From Saprospiraceae bacterium (GTDB lineage Bacteria > Bacteroidota > Bacteroidia > Chitinophagales > Saprospiraceae), in contig BQJU01000003.1 of NCBI GenBank assembly GCA_021604865.1, forward strand, positions 1 to 64,000: DNA of 64,000 bases, in the 5' to 3' direction. The position numbers and the translations under genes are program-made. Within the stretch, counting starts at the first letter, position 1; every line of letters starts with the position of its first letter. The notes under the pieces were generated by a model. That model made no database searches, was not told the origin of the DNA, and worked only from the letters and a program-made list of their open reading frames with translations. Below are positions 44,996 to 54,517 of this stretch, piece by piece.

Positions 44996-47500
44996 ATGAT
45001 GAACCGCTTTTTACTAGTCATTGTTGTTTGTTTTGGTGCGCTCTACAGTATGGCTCAGTCCTATACAATTCGGGGCAAAGTAGTAGATGAAGATACACAG
45101 GAAGGTATCCCTTTTTGTAATATCTTTTTTGAAGGGACGACGGTTGGTGTTTCTTCCGAGCTGGATGGCAGTTACGAACTGACTTTCAAAACTTGGAAAG
45201 ATAGTTTGTCGGCTTCAGCAATTGGTTATCATGGTCAGGCAATTGCTCTCTCCAAAGATTCTGTGCAGATCATCAATTTTGCCCTTTCGATAGCTGATCT
45301 GACGCTGACAGAAGTGGTGGTATTGGCCGGAGAAAACCCCGCCAACGCCATTGTCCGGGGCATTATTGAGCATAAGGAGGAAAATAGGATCGACTTTATT
45401 CCCGCCGTTCAATTTGAACGTTATAGTAAAACGGAGTTGGATATCGAAAATATTCCACCAAAATTGAGGGACAGTAAATTGATGAAACCCTTTGATTTTG
45501 TATTCGAATACATTGACAGCACTTCCGATGAAAAACCTTTCCTACCTATTTATCTCAATGAAACCCTGTCTGAAGTCTACCAGGTAAAAAAGGCCGGCAA
45601 TGCCAAGGAATTTATCAAAGCCCAGCGGACCTCTGGCTTGGACAACCAGACTTTCATCGACAATATAAAAAAGATCCATGAACCTTATAGTATCTATGAC
45701 AACTGGATTTATGTGATGGACAAGGGGTTTATCAGTCCTTTTGCCAATGGTGGCCTAGGGTATTATGAGTATTATATTCTCGATAGTGCCTTTATCAATG
45801 GGCAGTGGAGTTATCAACTAAAGTTCAAACCCAAACGCAAACAAGAAAATACCTTCTACGGAGATTTTTGGGTGGCCGATTCAACCTTTGCGATTGAGCG
45901 GGTTAATATGCGCATGAGTCCCAATGTCAACATCAATCTGGTTACCCGCATCATCATTTACCATGAGTTTGACTACATTGCAAACCAATGGTTGCCAGTA
46001 AAAGAAAAAATGGTGGTCGATCTTTTGCCGGCCAAAAAAGCACCGGGAATGATTGGTCGGAATACCAAAACTTACCGCAACTATTTACTCAACGAGCCAT
46101 CTACCCGCAAATACTTTATGCAGGAAGATCCCGATCCGTTTTTTTCCGAACTCAACAATGACGATTCCTATTGGGCTTCTGTCCGCCATGAGCCTTTGGA
46201 ACAATCGGAATCTGGCATTTATGCCCTGGTCGACAGCATCCAAAATGCACCGGTTTTCAAGACTTACCAACAAACGCTAGAAACGATTTTTACCGGCTAC
46301 CTGGAAGTGGGAAAGGTGGAGTTTGGCCCTTATTTCTCTATGTTGAGTAGCAACCTGGTAGAAGGCACCCGTTTTCGATTAGGCGTGAGGACACATACTG
46401 GTTTTAGTGAAACCTTTAAACTAGGAGGATCGCTAGCTTACGGTACCAAAGATGAAGAATTTAAATACAGTGGGGAATTCAAGTGGCTAATCAGTAAGCA
46501 ACCCCGCCGGATGCTAGGTATCGATCTGCGCAAAGATATTAGCCTTAGTAGTGAAAACAGTGAAGAATTTTTGGAAAGTGATCTTTTTTCCGGCTTATTT
46601 CGTCGCAATATTGTACAAAAGTTAATCAAAGTAGAGGAATGGAAAGTTTTCTATGATCACTATTGGAAAAAAGGCTGGTCCAACCGCTTTACGGTATTAC
46701 ACCGCAAAATGGACCCTTATGGTGGCATTTATCCTGATGGTGGTGGATTCAATTATGCATATCTTTCTGCTCCCGACGTATCCAATCGGGCAGATACGAC
46801 TATTGCCACTACCGAGTTTATCTTCAAAACTCGCTTTGCTTTTGGCGAAGATTATGCCGATTATTCTTTTGAACGGATCAGTTTTGGCTCAGAATTTCCT
46901 ATCGTTGAATTCCAATATACTGCCGGCCTCAAAGGCTTTTTAGGTGGAAACCATCAGTACCATAAATTATCACTGTATTATCGGCACTATTTTAACATCA
47001 ACCCGATTGGTTGGCTGGCTTACCGATTCAAGGTAGGAAAGGTGTTTGGTACGGTTCCTTTTTTGTTGCTGGAAGTACACCCTGGCAACGAATCCATTTT
47101 TATGACTCGGGGCATTTTTAATACAATGAACCGGTATGAATTTGCCAGTGACCTTTTTTTTAATCTGGTATTGGAGCACCATTTCGATGGTTTCATCTTG
47201 AACCGCATACCGCTGATGCGCAAATTGAAGTGGCGTACTGTAGCTTCGTTTAAGGCAGTAATTGGAGAAATTTCAGACGCCAACCGCGCTGCTAATGCCA
47301 GAAATCTTTTCCAGGTTCCGGATATAGAAACCTACAATGGTTTCAGGGCCCCTTCCAAAGAACCGTATATGGAAGTTGGTGTTGGCATTGAAAATATTTT
47401 TAAGGTCATACGGATTGATGCGGTCTGGCGGTTGAATTATTTGGATAATCCGGAAGCAAGTCCATTTAGAGTGGTGACAGGGATGTATTTCTTCTTTTAG
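44996..47500 (+). CDS. DUF5686 outer-membrane protein with CarboxypepD-reg domain
   Basis: The 834 residues start with a signal peptide (ending YSMAQ, about 21), then a CarboxypepD-regulatory beta-domain (YTIRGKVVDEDTQEGIPFCN to about 105), a DUF5686 core (NPANAIVRGIIEHKEENRID, KDKGFISPFANGGLGYYEYY, VADSTFAIERVNMRMSPNVN) and a C-terminal region rich in beta-strands that ends in Phe (VVTGMYFFF), the usual outer-membrane barrel signature. It is an integral outer-membrane protein; in this phylum DUF5686 proteins have no settled function. It stands alone, with a promoter-like box upstream. Confidence 0.92.
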   Translation: MMNRFLLVIVVCFGALYSMAQSYTIRGKVVDEDTQEGIPFCNIFFEGTTVGVSSELDGSYELTFKTWKDSLSASAIGYHGQAIALSKDSVQIINFALSIADLTLTEVVVLAGENPANAIVRGIIEHKEENRIDFIPAVQFERYSKTELDIENIPPKLRDSKLMKPFDFVFEYIDSTSDEKPFLPIYLNETLSEVYQVKKAGNAKEFIKAQRTSGLDNQTFIDNIKKIHEPYSIYDNWIYVMDKGFISPFANGGLGYYEYYILDSAFINGQWSYQLKFKPKRKQENTFYGDFWVADSTFAIERVNMRMSPNVNINLVTRIIIYHEFDYIANQWLPVKEKMVVDLLPAKKAPGMIGRNTKTYRNYLLNEPSTRKYFMQEDPDPFFSELNNDDSYWASVRHEPLEQSESGIYALVDSIQNAPVFKTYQQTLETIFTGYLEVGKVEFGPYFSMLSSNLVEGTRFRLGVRTHTGFSETFKLGGSLAYGTKDEEFKYSGEFKWLISKQPRRMLGIDLRKDISLSSENSEEFLESDLFSGLFRRNIVQKLIKVEEWKVFYDHYWKKGWSNRFTVLHRKMDPYGGIYPDGGGFNYAYLSAPDVSNRADTTIATTEFIFKTRFAFGEDYADYSFERISFGSEFPIVEFQYTAGLKGFLGGNHQYHKLSLYYRHYFNINPIGWLAYRFKVGKVFGTVPFLLLEVHPGNESIFMTRGIFNTMNRYEFASDLFFNLVLEHHFDGFILNRIPLMRKLKWRTVASFKAVIGEISDANRAANARNLFQVPDIETYNGFRAPSKEPYMEVGVGIENIFKVIRIDAVWRLNYLDNPEASPFRVVTGMYFFF

Positions 47501-47615
47501 GCAGAATTGGTGGTTACCTTACAGCCAACAAAGGTTTGTTCCACAGAGGTACATTTTCGAGCAAAAGGCTACTACAAAATAGACATTTCGCCACTATTAC
47601 TACATCAAATTGAAG

Positions 47616-49319
47616 CTATTTCACCACCAAATCCTTAACCCCTAACTGTAGCGATCGTTTGCCCTTCCATTGATGCAACTCCAGGGTATAATACAGGTCA
47701 AAAGGTTCGCGGCTAAACACGTTGTCGCTTTCAGCCCCCATCCCAAAGGCCATTCCTTCAAACACTGGTGAATCTTCCTGTTGTACAGATAGGCGTAGGT
47801 GTTTTTCTTTCAGCACTTTAGAATAACCCGTATCTTTTACCCCACGGGTCAGAAAAATCGGATTGCGATTGCCGGGACCAAAAGGGGCAAACTGGTGAAG
47901 GATACGCCAAAATTTGGGTGTTATTTGAGTAAAATCCAATTCGGCAGCATATTGATTGACAGGATACCGCAACTCTTCTGACAAGGTTGTATATACATAC
48001 CCTTCAAAACGATCCTGAAAATAAGGTAGGTTTTCTGGTGTCAGGCTCAAGCCTGCCGCATATTTATGTCCGCCAAAATTGATCAGCAAGTCTTCGCAGG
48101 AATGAATGGCTTCGTGTACATCATAACCTCTGACAGAACGGGCGGAACCGACCATTTGTCCTCCCGATTCAGTGAGGATAATGGTTGGCCGGTGAAATTT
48201 TTCGACCATCCTGGAGGCCACAATGCCCACGACCCCTTTGTGCCAATGGGGTTGATAGAGGACAATGCTTCGGCGATTTTCCCAATCGGGCATTTCCTGA
48301 AAGAGTTCAGCGGCCTCCTCAGCAATACGCTGGTCAAATTCCCGTCGAAGCTTATTGCGATAAGCGAGAATTTTAGTAGATGCTTCGGCTTCCTTTTGGC
48401 TCTTGGCCAGCATCAATTTGACAGATTGATCCGCATCCGCCAACCGCCCGGCAGCATTAATCATTGGGGCCAATCCAAAAACAATATCACTGATGGAAAG
48501 CGGAGGTTCTCGCTGGCTGGTTTTGATGAGGGCCGACAATCCTGGCCGCTGGGTTTTGTTCAATTCTGTTAAGCCCAACTGAGCCAATATTCGATTTTCG
48601 CCGGTAATCGGCACGATATCGCTAGCAATACTGATCACCAATAGATCCAACAATTCCAGCAATAAATCATCGCATAAATCCAGCTTTTGCACATAAGCCT
48701 GGGCCAGTTTAAAAGCCACTCCACAACCACTCAACTCCTTATAAGGATAAGCACAATCCGGGCGTTTGGGATCAAGAACCGCTACCGCCGGCGGAATCTC
48801 GGCTTCGGGTAAATGATGATCACAAATGATAAAATCGATCCCCTGCAAATTGGCCGCTTTGACGGGAGCAATTGCCCTGATGCCACAATCCATGGCAATG
48901 ATTAAACTAATTTCTTTAGAGGCTGCAAAATCCAGGCCTTCGTAGGAAATGCCATAACCTTCTTTGTAACGATCGGGGATATAGAAGTCCAGATTGGGAT
49001 GCAACTTTTGCAAAAAATGATACATCATCGCTACAGAAGTGGTGCCATCTACATCATAATCACCGTAGAGCAGTATTTTTTCACCAGTATCGATTGCCAG
49101 CTTTAACCGGTCTACGGCTTTATCCATATCCTTCATCAGATAAGGATCGTGGAGATGGCTCCATTCGGGCCGAAAAAAGCAGCGAGCCTGTTCAAAATTG
49201 CTAATTCCACGTTGAACTAATAATTGGCAAAGCAAAGGTGGAATCCCTAATACTTCTTCCAGGTGATCGACAATTTTTGAATCAGAGCTAGCGGCTATCC
49301 AATGTTTTTTGGGCAACAT
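47616..49319 (-). CDS. recJ: Single-stranded-DNA-specific 5'-3' exonuclease RecJ
   Basis: RecJ degrades single-stranded DNA from the 5' end in recombination and mismatch repair, with Mn2+. The 567 residues carry the DHH motifs: KILLYGDYDVDGTTSVAMMY, LIIAMDCGIRAI, FIICDHHLPEAEIPPAVAVL, LSGCGVAFKLAQA and SIASDIVPITGENR, then the DHHA1 domain (VVGIVASRMVEKFHRPTII, NFGGHKYAAGLSL) and a C-terminal OB-like domain. I start it at the ATG at 49,317-49,319 (MLPKKHWIAAS); the frame upstream reads into the palindromic repeat and is not part of the protein. It has no co-directional neighbour upstream. Confidence 0.96.
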   Translation of the reverse strand: MLPKKHWIAASSDSKIVDHLEEVLGIPPLLCQLLVQRGISNFEQARCFFRPEWSHLHDPYLMKDMDKAVDRLKLAIDTGEKILLYGDYDVDGTTSVAMMYHFLQKLHPNLDFYIPDRYKEGYGISYEGLDFAASKEISLIIAMDCGIRAIAPVKAANLQGIDFIICDHHLPEAEIPPAVAVLDPKRPDCAYPYKELSGCGVAFKLAQAYVQKLDLCDDLLLELLDLLVISIASDIVPITGENRILAQLGLTELNKTQRPGLSALIKTSQREPPLSISDIVFGLAPMINAAGRLADADQSVKLMLAKSQKEAEASTKILAYRNKLRREFDQRIAEEAAELFQEMPDWENRRSIVLYQPHWHKGVVGIVASRMVEKFHRPTIILTESGGQMVGSARSVRGYDVHEAIHSCEDLLINFGGHKYAAGLSLTPENLPYFQDRFEGYVYTTLSEELRYPVNQYAAELDFTQITPKFWRILHQFAPFGPGNRNPIFLTRGVKDTGYSKVLKEKHLRLSVQQEDSPVFEGMAFGMGAESDNVFSREPFDLYYTLELHQWKGKRSLQLGVKDLVVK

Positions 49320-49339
49320 GGGGGAATTTTTAAGTTTCA

Positions 49340-49570
49340 GAGCATATTTAGAGGCCAACCTTACGCTCGCGATGAAGCGCTCTCCGGGCGTCTGCGCCAT
49401 GCTCCTTCGCTGAAGCTTCGGCGCAAGCGAAAGACTTCGACGGCGGCGCGCGGCCGTAATAGCCTTTGGCGAAGGACTCAGCGCCTTGCTCCGCCGTAAC
49501 TTCGCGAAGGCAGAGTAGGAGTATGGGCTGCAAAGTGTCCTTTTTCGCTACAAAAGCCGACCTCCAAACT
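49340..49570. repeat. Large palindromic repeat, family 2, longest copy
   Basis: This GC-rich block of about 230 bases between recJ and the TonB receptor starts AGAGCATATTTAGAGGCC and ends GCCGACCTCCAAACTT, whose arms are roughly complementary. Its left part (49,351-49,398) matches 3,714-3,761 at 37 of 48 positions; its right part (49,525-49,568) matches 40,424-40,468 nearly exactly. It therefore joins the other copies into one family, and inner segments such as GCGAAGG/CCTTCGC give further hairpins. There is no coding capacity. It separates recJ from any upstream promoter, so recJ expression may depend on it. Confidence 0.8.
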
Positions 49571-49723
49571 TACTTTCAAGTTAATGTTTTTACCAACAAC
49601 ATACAACCGAAATCGATAAATTTCCTTTGCTTGCTATCTTACAAGTATTCATTTTAACATGAACAGCCACAAGTAGAAATTTGTTAGACTCCTATTTTGT
49701 ATGGTACATTTGTTTTGTTATCC

Positions 49724-52084
49724 ATGAAAAAATCAACTATGATGTTAAGACCTTGTTTTGTTTTGCTTGTTTTTCTGTTCAGTTGCAGCTTGGTTTGGGG
49801 ACAAGCAAAATACACACTAAGTGGAACCATTCGAGATGGTGAATCGGGTGAAACGCTGATTGGCGCCTCCGTAGCCGTACCCTCCATGGGGTTAGGGACT
49901 ACCGCTAATGAATATGGTTTCTACTCCCTTAGTTTACCGGCAGGTGATTCATTGACTGTTGAATTTAGCTATGTCGGTTTTCAAAATCAAGATCGGATCA
50001 TCTTTTTGAAAGAATCACTCACGCTGGATGTGGAGTTGGGTACAGGCGTTGACCTGGAGGAGGTGGTTGTCAAAGCCAATTCCTACGAAGAGCAACTCAA
50101 AACTACGGAAATGAGTGTAGAAGCCATTACCACCAAGGAAGCCAAGTTGGTTCCAGTTGCTTTTGGCGAAAGTGATATTCTCAAAATCATCCAGCTAAAA
50201 CCAGGAATCCCCTCAGGGTCAGAGGGCACTACCGGGCTCTTTGTTCGTGGTGGTAGCTCTGACCAGAATTTGATTGTATTGGATGAGGCGATTGTTTACA
50301 ACCCCAATCATCTCTTTGGGTTTTTCAGCACCTTCAATACGGATGCTGTAAAGGACCTCAAATTGTACAAAGGCGGATTTCCAGCCCAATATGGCGGTCG
50401 GCTCTCCTCCGTGATTGATGTCAAACTAAAAGAAGGCAATAATAAACACCTCTCCGGCTCCGGAGGCCTGGGGTTGATTTCCTCCCGCCTCACCCTGGAA
50501 GGGCCGATCAAAAAAAACAAATCGTCCTTTATTGTTTCGGGCAGGCGCACTTACGTGGATATATTCACCCGGCTTTTAAACAAGGCAAGTGAGGATAAAG
50601 AAGACTACAATCCCATTCCCGATTATTATTTCTATGATTTAAATACCAAGATTAATTTCCAGTTTGGAGAAAAAGACCGACTCTACCTCAGTGGTTATTT
50701 TGGCCGAGATGTGTTTGGTTTTGACGGAGATTTCTTTGATTTCAATTTCGACTGGGGCAATGCTACAGGTACGGTCCGCTGGAACCACGTTTTTAATTCC
50801 AAATTGTTTGCCAATACAACGTTCACTTATTCCGACTATCAATACGATATTGAAAATAAAGTCACAGGCTTTTCTTTCAAAATTGGTTCCAATATCCGGG
50901 ATATCAACCTGAAGTCTGACTTTTATTTTGCGTTGAATAATGAGCATACGCTACGTTTTGGCGGAAATGTAACCGACCACCAATTCACGGTAGGTCGACT
51001 AAAGGCTGGCAGCGATGATGGCCAGATTAATTTTTCTGCCGGACAGGATTATGACGGCCTGGAACTGGGTTTATATGTTTCTGACGATTGGGAGGTCAAT
51101 AAAAGAACCAAAATCAATGCAGGATTGCGCATCAGTGGATTTAGCAATGATGGCACGTTTTATACCGGGATAGAACCCCGTCTGGCTGCCCGTTTTATTT
51201 TATCGGATCGCACTTCGCTCAAGGCTAGCTATGCACGCATGTATCAATACCTGCATTTGATTGCAAATGCAGGTGCAGCATTGCCCACAGATGTGTGGTA
51301 TCCTTCAACAGCACGTATCAAACCTCAAACTTCCGACCAGATAGCATTGGGTATTTCTTACCTGATGAGTAAAGATTATTTTCTGAATGTGGAGACCTAT
51401 TATAAATACCTCCAAAATCAACTCGACTTTGTAGATGGAGCAGAATTGTTTGCCAATGATAATCTGGAGGAAGAATTTGCGATTGGCAAAGGAAGGGGTT
51501 ATGGCTTTGAAGTAAGTGTGGAAAAGAAAGAAGGCCGGTTGACGGGCTGGATCGGCTATACACTTGCCTTTATAGAAAAAGGCGATTATAAAACGGTAGA
51601 CCCATTCGGTAATTTTGCCCAAACCGGTTATTTTTCTCCGATCTATGACCGGCGGCACGACTTATCAGTGGTCAGTATTTACGAAATCAGTCGCCGATTT
51701 ACACTTTCTGGCACTTTTGTATATGGTTCCGGAGATTTACGTTGGTTGGCACCTAGTCGCTTCACTTTACAGGATGTATATGGCGCCGGTTTTGAATCGA
51801 TAGTACCGGATTATCGCGAACGCAATAATTATCGACTCCCTCCCTATATCCGACTGGACCTGGGATTGATGATTCATTTTTTTCCTAAATGGGGAGAAAG
51901 TGATCTTTCAATCAATATTATTAATGCAACTGATCGACGCAATACCTTCTTTATTTATTTTGAACCCGAGTTCCGAGAAGTCACTGATGGAGGGAATCAA
52001 ATTGAAATTCCCGAAAAAATTTCTGCCCGACAGGTTTCCCTATTTCCGATTTTACCGTCCATTTCCTGGAATTTCAAATTTTAA
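49724..52084 (+). CDS. TonB-dependent receptor with CarboxypepD-reg domain
   Basis: The 786 residues comprise a signal peptide (to about 26, ending LVWGQ), a CarboxypepD-regulatory beta-domain (YTLSGTIRDGESGETLIGAS), a plug domain (KLVPVAFGESDILKIIQLKP, LFVRGGSSDQNLIVLDEAIV, DAVKDLKLYKGGFPAQYGGR) and a 22-strand-type barrel to the final LPSISWNFKF. It transports an unknown substrate across the outer membrane with energy from TonB. A DUF4249 lipoprotein gene starts five bases after its stop; this pairing recurs in Bacteroidota and resembles a SusC/SusD-like uptake pair. An alternative start is the ATG at 49,739. Confidence 0.94.
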   Translation: MKKSTMMLRPCFVLLVFLFSCSLVWGQAKYTLSGTIRDGESGETLIGASVAVPSMGLGTTANEYGFYSLSLPAGDSLTVEFSYVGFQNQDRIIFLKESLTLDVELGTGVDLEEVVVKANSYEEQLKTTEMSVEAITTKEAKLVPVAFGESDILKIIQLKPGIPSGSEGTTGLFVRGGSSDQNLIVLDEAIVYNPNHLFGFFSTFNTDAVKDLKLYKGGFPAQYGGRLSSVIDVKLKEGNNKHLSGSGGLGLISSRLTLEGPIKKNKSSFIVSGRRTYVDIFTRLLNKASEDKEDYNPIPDYYFYDLNTKINFQFGEKDRLYLSGYFGRDVFGFDGDFFDFNFDWGNATGTVRWNHVFNSKLFANTTFTYSDYQYDIENKVTGFSFKIGSNIRDINLKSDFYFALNNEHTLRFGGNVTDHQFTVGRLKAGSDDGQINFSAGQDYDGLELGLYVSDDWEVNKRTKINAGLRISGFSNDGTFYTGIEPRLAARFILSDRTSLKASYARMYQYLHLIANAGAALPTDVWYPSTARIKPQTSDQIALGISYLMSKDYFLNVETYYKYLQNQLDFVDGAELFANDNLEEEFAIGKGRGYGFEVSVEKKEGRLTGWIGYTLAFIEKGDYKTVDPFGNFAQTGYFSPIYDRRHDLSVVSIYEISRRFTLSGTFVYGSGDLRWLAPSRFTLQDVYGAGFESIVPDYRERNNYRLPPYIRLDLGLMIHFFPKWGESDLSINIINATDRRNTFFIYFEPEFREVTDGGNQIEIPEKISARQVSLFPILPSISWNFKF

Positions 52085-52089
52085 TCAAC

Positions 52090-52935
52090 ATGAAATCAAC
52101 CTGCTATTTATTCATATTGGGACTGATATTCTCCCTTGCTGCCTGTAATCTTGAACAGGATATCGAAATTACTTTTCCCGAAGCTGAAAACCGTGTGGTG
52201 GTAGAGTGTTACCTGGAAGCCAATCGTCCTTTTAATATGCTGATTACAACTACAGCCGGTTATTTTGACCCATTTCCGACAACAGATAACCAGTTTCTTG
52301 AAAATATTCTAGTCGACAGTGCACAGGTTATCATCCGGCACAAGGGTATTCAATATGGGCTAGCCAACCAAGTGGTTTTTGACTTTTCCTCCCGCCAGGT
52401 ATTCAATTATCATTCCTCTCAACTAGTACCGGCTGATTTCGATTCTGATTTTGAGTTGGACATTGTATTGCCAGATGGAAGTACCATTACCGGAGTCACC
52501 CATATCTTGCCGGCGGTTCCGCTGGATAGTGTAGTGGTAGAATTTAAATCCCCAACGGACACGCTTGCCCGGGTACTCACTTATTTTACCGATATCCCCA
52601 ATCAGGATAACTACTACCGAAGGATGCTGCACGAAAGCAGCCTGGATAGTCTACCAGAACAGGATTTTGTTGTAGATGATCGTTTTGTAGAGGATTCTTA
52701 TGTTTTTGGAACCAATTATGATTTTGTGGTTGGAGATACCATTTTTAATACCATTTTCCACCTGACCAAAGACCATTATAATTTTTTGCAAAGTGTAGAA
52801 AATGCCACCAATGCCAATGGAAATCCCTTTGCACAACCTAGTCCGTTAATCAGCAACCTGGAAGGAACAGCAAAAGCTACTGGCGTTTTTACCGGCCTTA
52901 ACTATGTTCGGAATCGGATGGTTATTGAGCGGTGA
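52090..52935 (+). CDS. DUF4249 lipoprotein, partner of the TonB receptor
   Basis: The 281 residues start with a lipoprotein signal peptide (FSLAAC, Cys19). The rest matches DUF4249: ENRVVVECYLEANRPFNMLI near the N-terminus, DFELDIVLPDGSTITGVTHI in the middle, and HFLTKDHYNFLQ-like and GTAKATGVFTGLNYVRNRMV elements at the end. It should sit on the outer-membrane surface and may help the neighbouring TonB-dependent receptor bind its substrate. It is five bases downstream of that gene and ends the operon. A bidirectional terminator lies 160 bases downstream. Confidence 0.9.
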   Translation: MKSTCYLFILGLIFSLAACNLEQDIEITFPEAENRVVVECYLEANRPFNMLITTTAGYFDPFPTTDNQFLENILVDSAQVIIRHKGIQYGLANQVVFDFSSRQVFNYHSSQLVPADFDSDFELDIVLPDGSTITGVTHILPAVPLDSVVVEFKSPTDTLARVLTYFTDIPNQDNYYRRMLHESSLDSLPEQDFVVDDRFVEDSYVFGTNYDFVVGDTIFNTIFHLTKDHYNFLQSVENATNANGNPFAQPSPLISNLEGTAKATGVFTGLNYVRNRMVIER

Positions 52936-53096
52936 GCAAGGTGGTGTACAAAGAATTGATGGAAGGGTCGACTACGCAAAGCTTCGTCGCCCCATGGAAG
53001 AAATGGGTTTCGCATTTGCCAATTATTTCCACTTTTGGTTAGGATGGGAAATTGTAAGGATTGGAAAAAGTGGTCGACTAATCGCCTTTTCCCAAT

Positions 53097-53135
53097 AAAA
53101 AAGCCGGAAGGCAATTGCTACCCTCCGGCTTTTTT
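53097..53135. terminator. Bidirectional terminator between the DUF4249 and OmpA-like genes
   Basis: AAAAAAGCCGGAAGG (53,097-53,111) pairs with CCTCCGGCTTTTTT (53,122-53,135) with one mismatch. A/T runs on both sides give a U tract in either direction, serving both convergent genes. Confidence 0.85.
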
Positions 53136-53155
53136 CCTATTACCTCTAGCAGTGA

Positions 53156-53917
53156 TTAATTGCCTTTCAGGCCACCTAAATCTGGATTAGGTACTACTAC
53201 GGTTCTTCTGTTCTGAGATCTTCCATCTGCAGTTCCATTGTCAGCAGCAGGCATAGAGTCACCTCTACCAGAAACAGCTACTTGTTCTGGGCTAACACCC
53301 TTTTTGATCAGACGGGTAGCAACAGCTTTAGCACGAGCGTAGCTCAAATCCCAGTTATCCATACCAGCGTCGGCAGGAAATTTTTGGCTATCAGCGTGAC
53401 CTTCGATAGTCAGTTTGATTTTAGGATTTGCTTTCAGCTTTTCAGCCATAGCATCAATTGCATCACGCTCAGCTTTTGTCAAGCGAGAAGAACCACTTCT
53501 GAAAGTAACTGGTTCAGTTACCACATAAAGTCTTCCTTCTTTGTCTTCCAAAGTAAGGCCACTTTCGCTGTAAGCAGAGAAGATGCCATTGATCTCATCT
53601 TTAATCTTTTTCAGCTCAGCTTCAGTCATGTTCAGCTTTTCAGAAACCTGAGCCATTTGGCTTTTAGTGGCATCCAGGTCGGTCTTGATGCTGCTGATTT
53701 CTCCATTAAGTCTGGTTTTTTCAGACTCCATTTCGGTAGCAAGAGCATCTTTTTCTTCCTGCAGTGATTTCACCTGCGATTGGGTTTCGGCAAGTGCCGA
53801 ATCGGTAGCTTCTTTAGCAGCAACCAATTCGTCGTACTTCTTTTTGGATACACAAGACTGGAACGAACCAAGGAAAAGTGTAAGAACCAACATTTTAAGT
53901 ATCAGACGCATGTTCAA
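53156..53917 (-). CDS. OmpA-family lipoprotein
   Basis: The 253 residues have a lipoprotein-like signal peptide (LGSFQSC, Cys22; a second ATG is codon 3). A coiled coil follows at about 27-110 (LAETQSQVKSLQEEKDALAT, DATKSQMAQVSEKLNMTEAE). The C-terminal OmpA domain (about 130-245) binds peptidoglycan: TFRSGSSRLTKAERDAIDAM, IKLTIEGHADSQKFPADAG, NWDLSYARAKAVATRLIKKG and SGRGDSMPAADNGTADGRSQ with NRRTVV. It links a membrane to the cell wall. A consensus promoter lies 60 bases upstream, which suggests strong constitutive expression. Confidence 0.95.
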   Translation of the reverse strand: MNMRLILKMLVLTLFLGSFQSCVSKKKYDELVAAKEATDSALAETQSQVKSLQEEKDALATEMESEKTRLNGEISSIKTDLDATKSQMAQVSEKLNMTEAELKKIKDEINGIFSAYSESGLTLEDKEGRLYVVTEPVTFRSGSSRLTKAERDAIDAMAEKLKANPKIKLTIEGHADSQKFPADAGMDNWDLSYARAKAVATRLIKKGVSPEQVAVSGRGDSMPAADNGTADGRSQNRRTVVVPNPDLGGLKGN

Positions 53918-53975
53918 CTAATTTAATTAAAAAATACAAACATAATTGGGCAGAATGACCAATAAATTAAAGCCC

Positions 53976-54005
53976 CAAAGGTAAAAATAAACATTGGCAA
54001 AGCAA
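53976..54005 (-). promoter_or_regulatory. Consensus Bacteroidota promoter of the OmpA-like gene
   Basis: On the minus strand TACCTTTG (53,976-53,983) and TTG (54,003-54,005) are separated by exactly 19 bases, the TTG-N19-TAnnTTTG consensus. The leader to the ATG would be about 55 bases. Confidence 0.75.
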
Positions 54006-54412
54006 TGGATATTTTCTAAATTAAGCAAAGATATAGGTAAAATTGTTAAACAATTCCACAGGTAAAGAATTTTGATCCCCTTTTGTTTGAAGAAATAAGC
54101 CCAAACCTGCTCCTGGTTACCTTTGACGTTGTTTATCTCGGATAACTAATTTTGCCGGTATATGTTCGGTTGGAAGCTATTTTTTTTATTCTTAAATTTT
54201 AAATTAGGTCTAACATCACTCCCCGGCTTGTCAATTAGCTCAATAGTTCGTAGATTGACACTAGAAACTACTTTGGTTAACAATTAAGAAGATTTTGTGT
54301 ATTGTTTAAGACTTTTGGGAAATGGCCAAAGAATATTCGGAAATTTGATTTTGGCAAGCCACTAAATATGGCCCGCCAATGCATTCTATTGAAGAACTTA
54401 AGCTAGTGACAT

Positions 54413-54443
54413 AAAACCCATGGGTTGAACACCCTTGGGTTTT
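54413..54443. terminator. Terminator-like hairpin
   Basis: AAAACCCA-T-GGGT (54,413-54,425) pairs with ACCC-T-TGGGTTTT (54,431-54,443), a stem of 12 pairs with one T-T mismatch and a five-base loop. A/T ends allow use from either side. It stands just upstream of the hydrolase promoter box and would shield that gene from upstream transcripts. Confidence 0.6.
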
Positions 54444-54465
54444 ACGCTATTTCATATAAAAAAGC

Positions 54466-54473
54466 TATTTTTG
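54466..54473 (+). promoter_or_regulatory. Putative -7 box of the alpha/beta hydrolase gene
   Basis: TATTTTTG is a perfect match to the preferred -7 form and lies 45 bases upstream of the ATG at 54,518. No TTG lies at the expected distance. Confidence 0.5.
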
Positions 54474-54517
54474 CACTCTAAAGTAAACAGGTGATTTTCA
54501 AATAGATAAAAACTTAG

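Larger units (their letters stand above)
54006..54517. other. Intergenic region between divergent OmpA-like and hydrolase genes
   Basis: No reading frame is present. It contains TAATTTTG at 54,147-54,154 on the plus strand, a hairpin at 54,413-54,443 and TATTTTTG at 54,466-54,473. A small forward RNA from about 54,160 to the hairpin is possible but weakly supported. Confidence 0.4.

Noticed and set aside
48066-48572. 168-codon plus-strand frame
   Set aside because: Antisense to recJ, no domain.
49320-49400. Upstream extension of recJ (27 codons)
   Set aside because: It is encoded by the family 2 repeat and does not fit the RecJ N-terminus.
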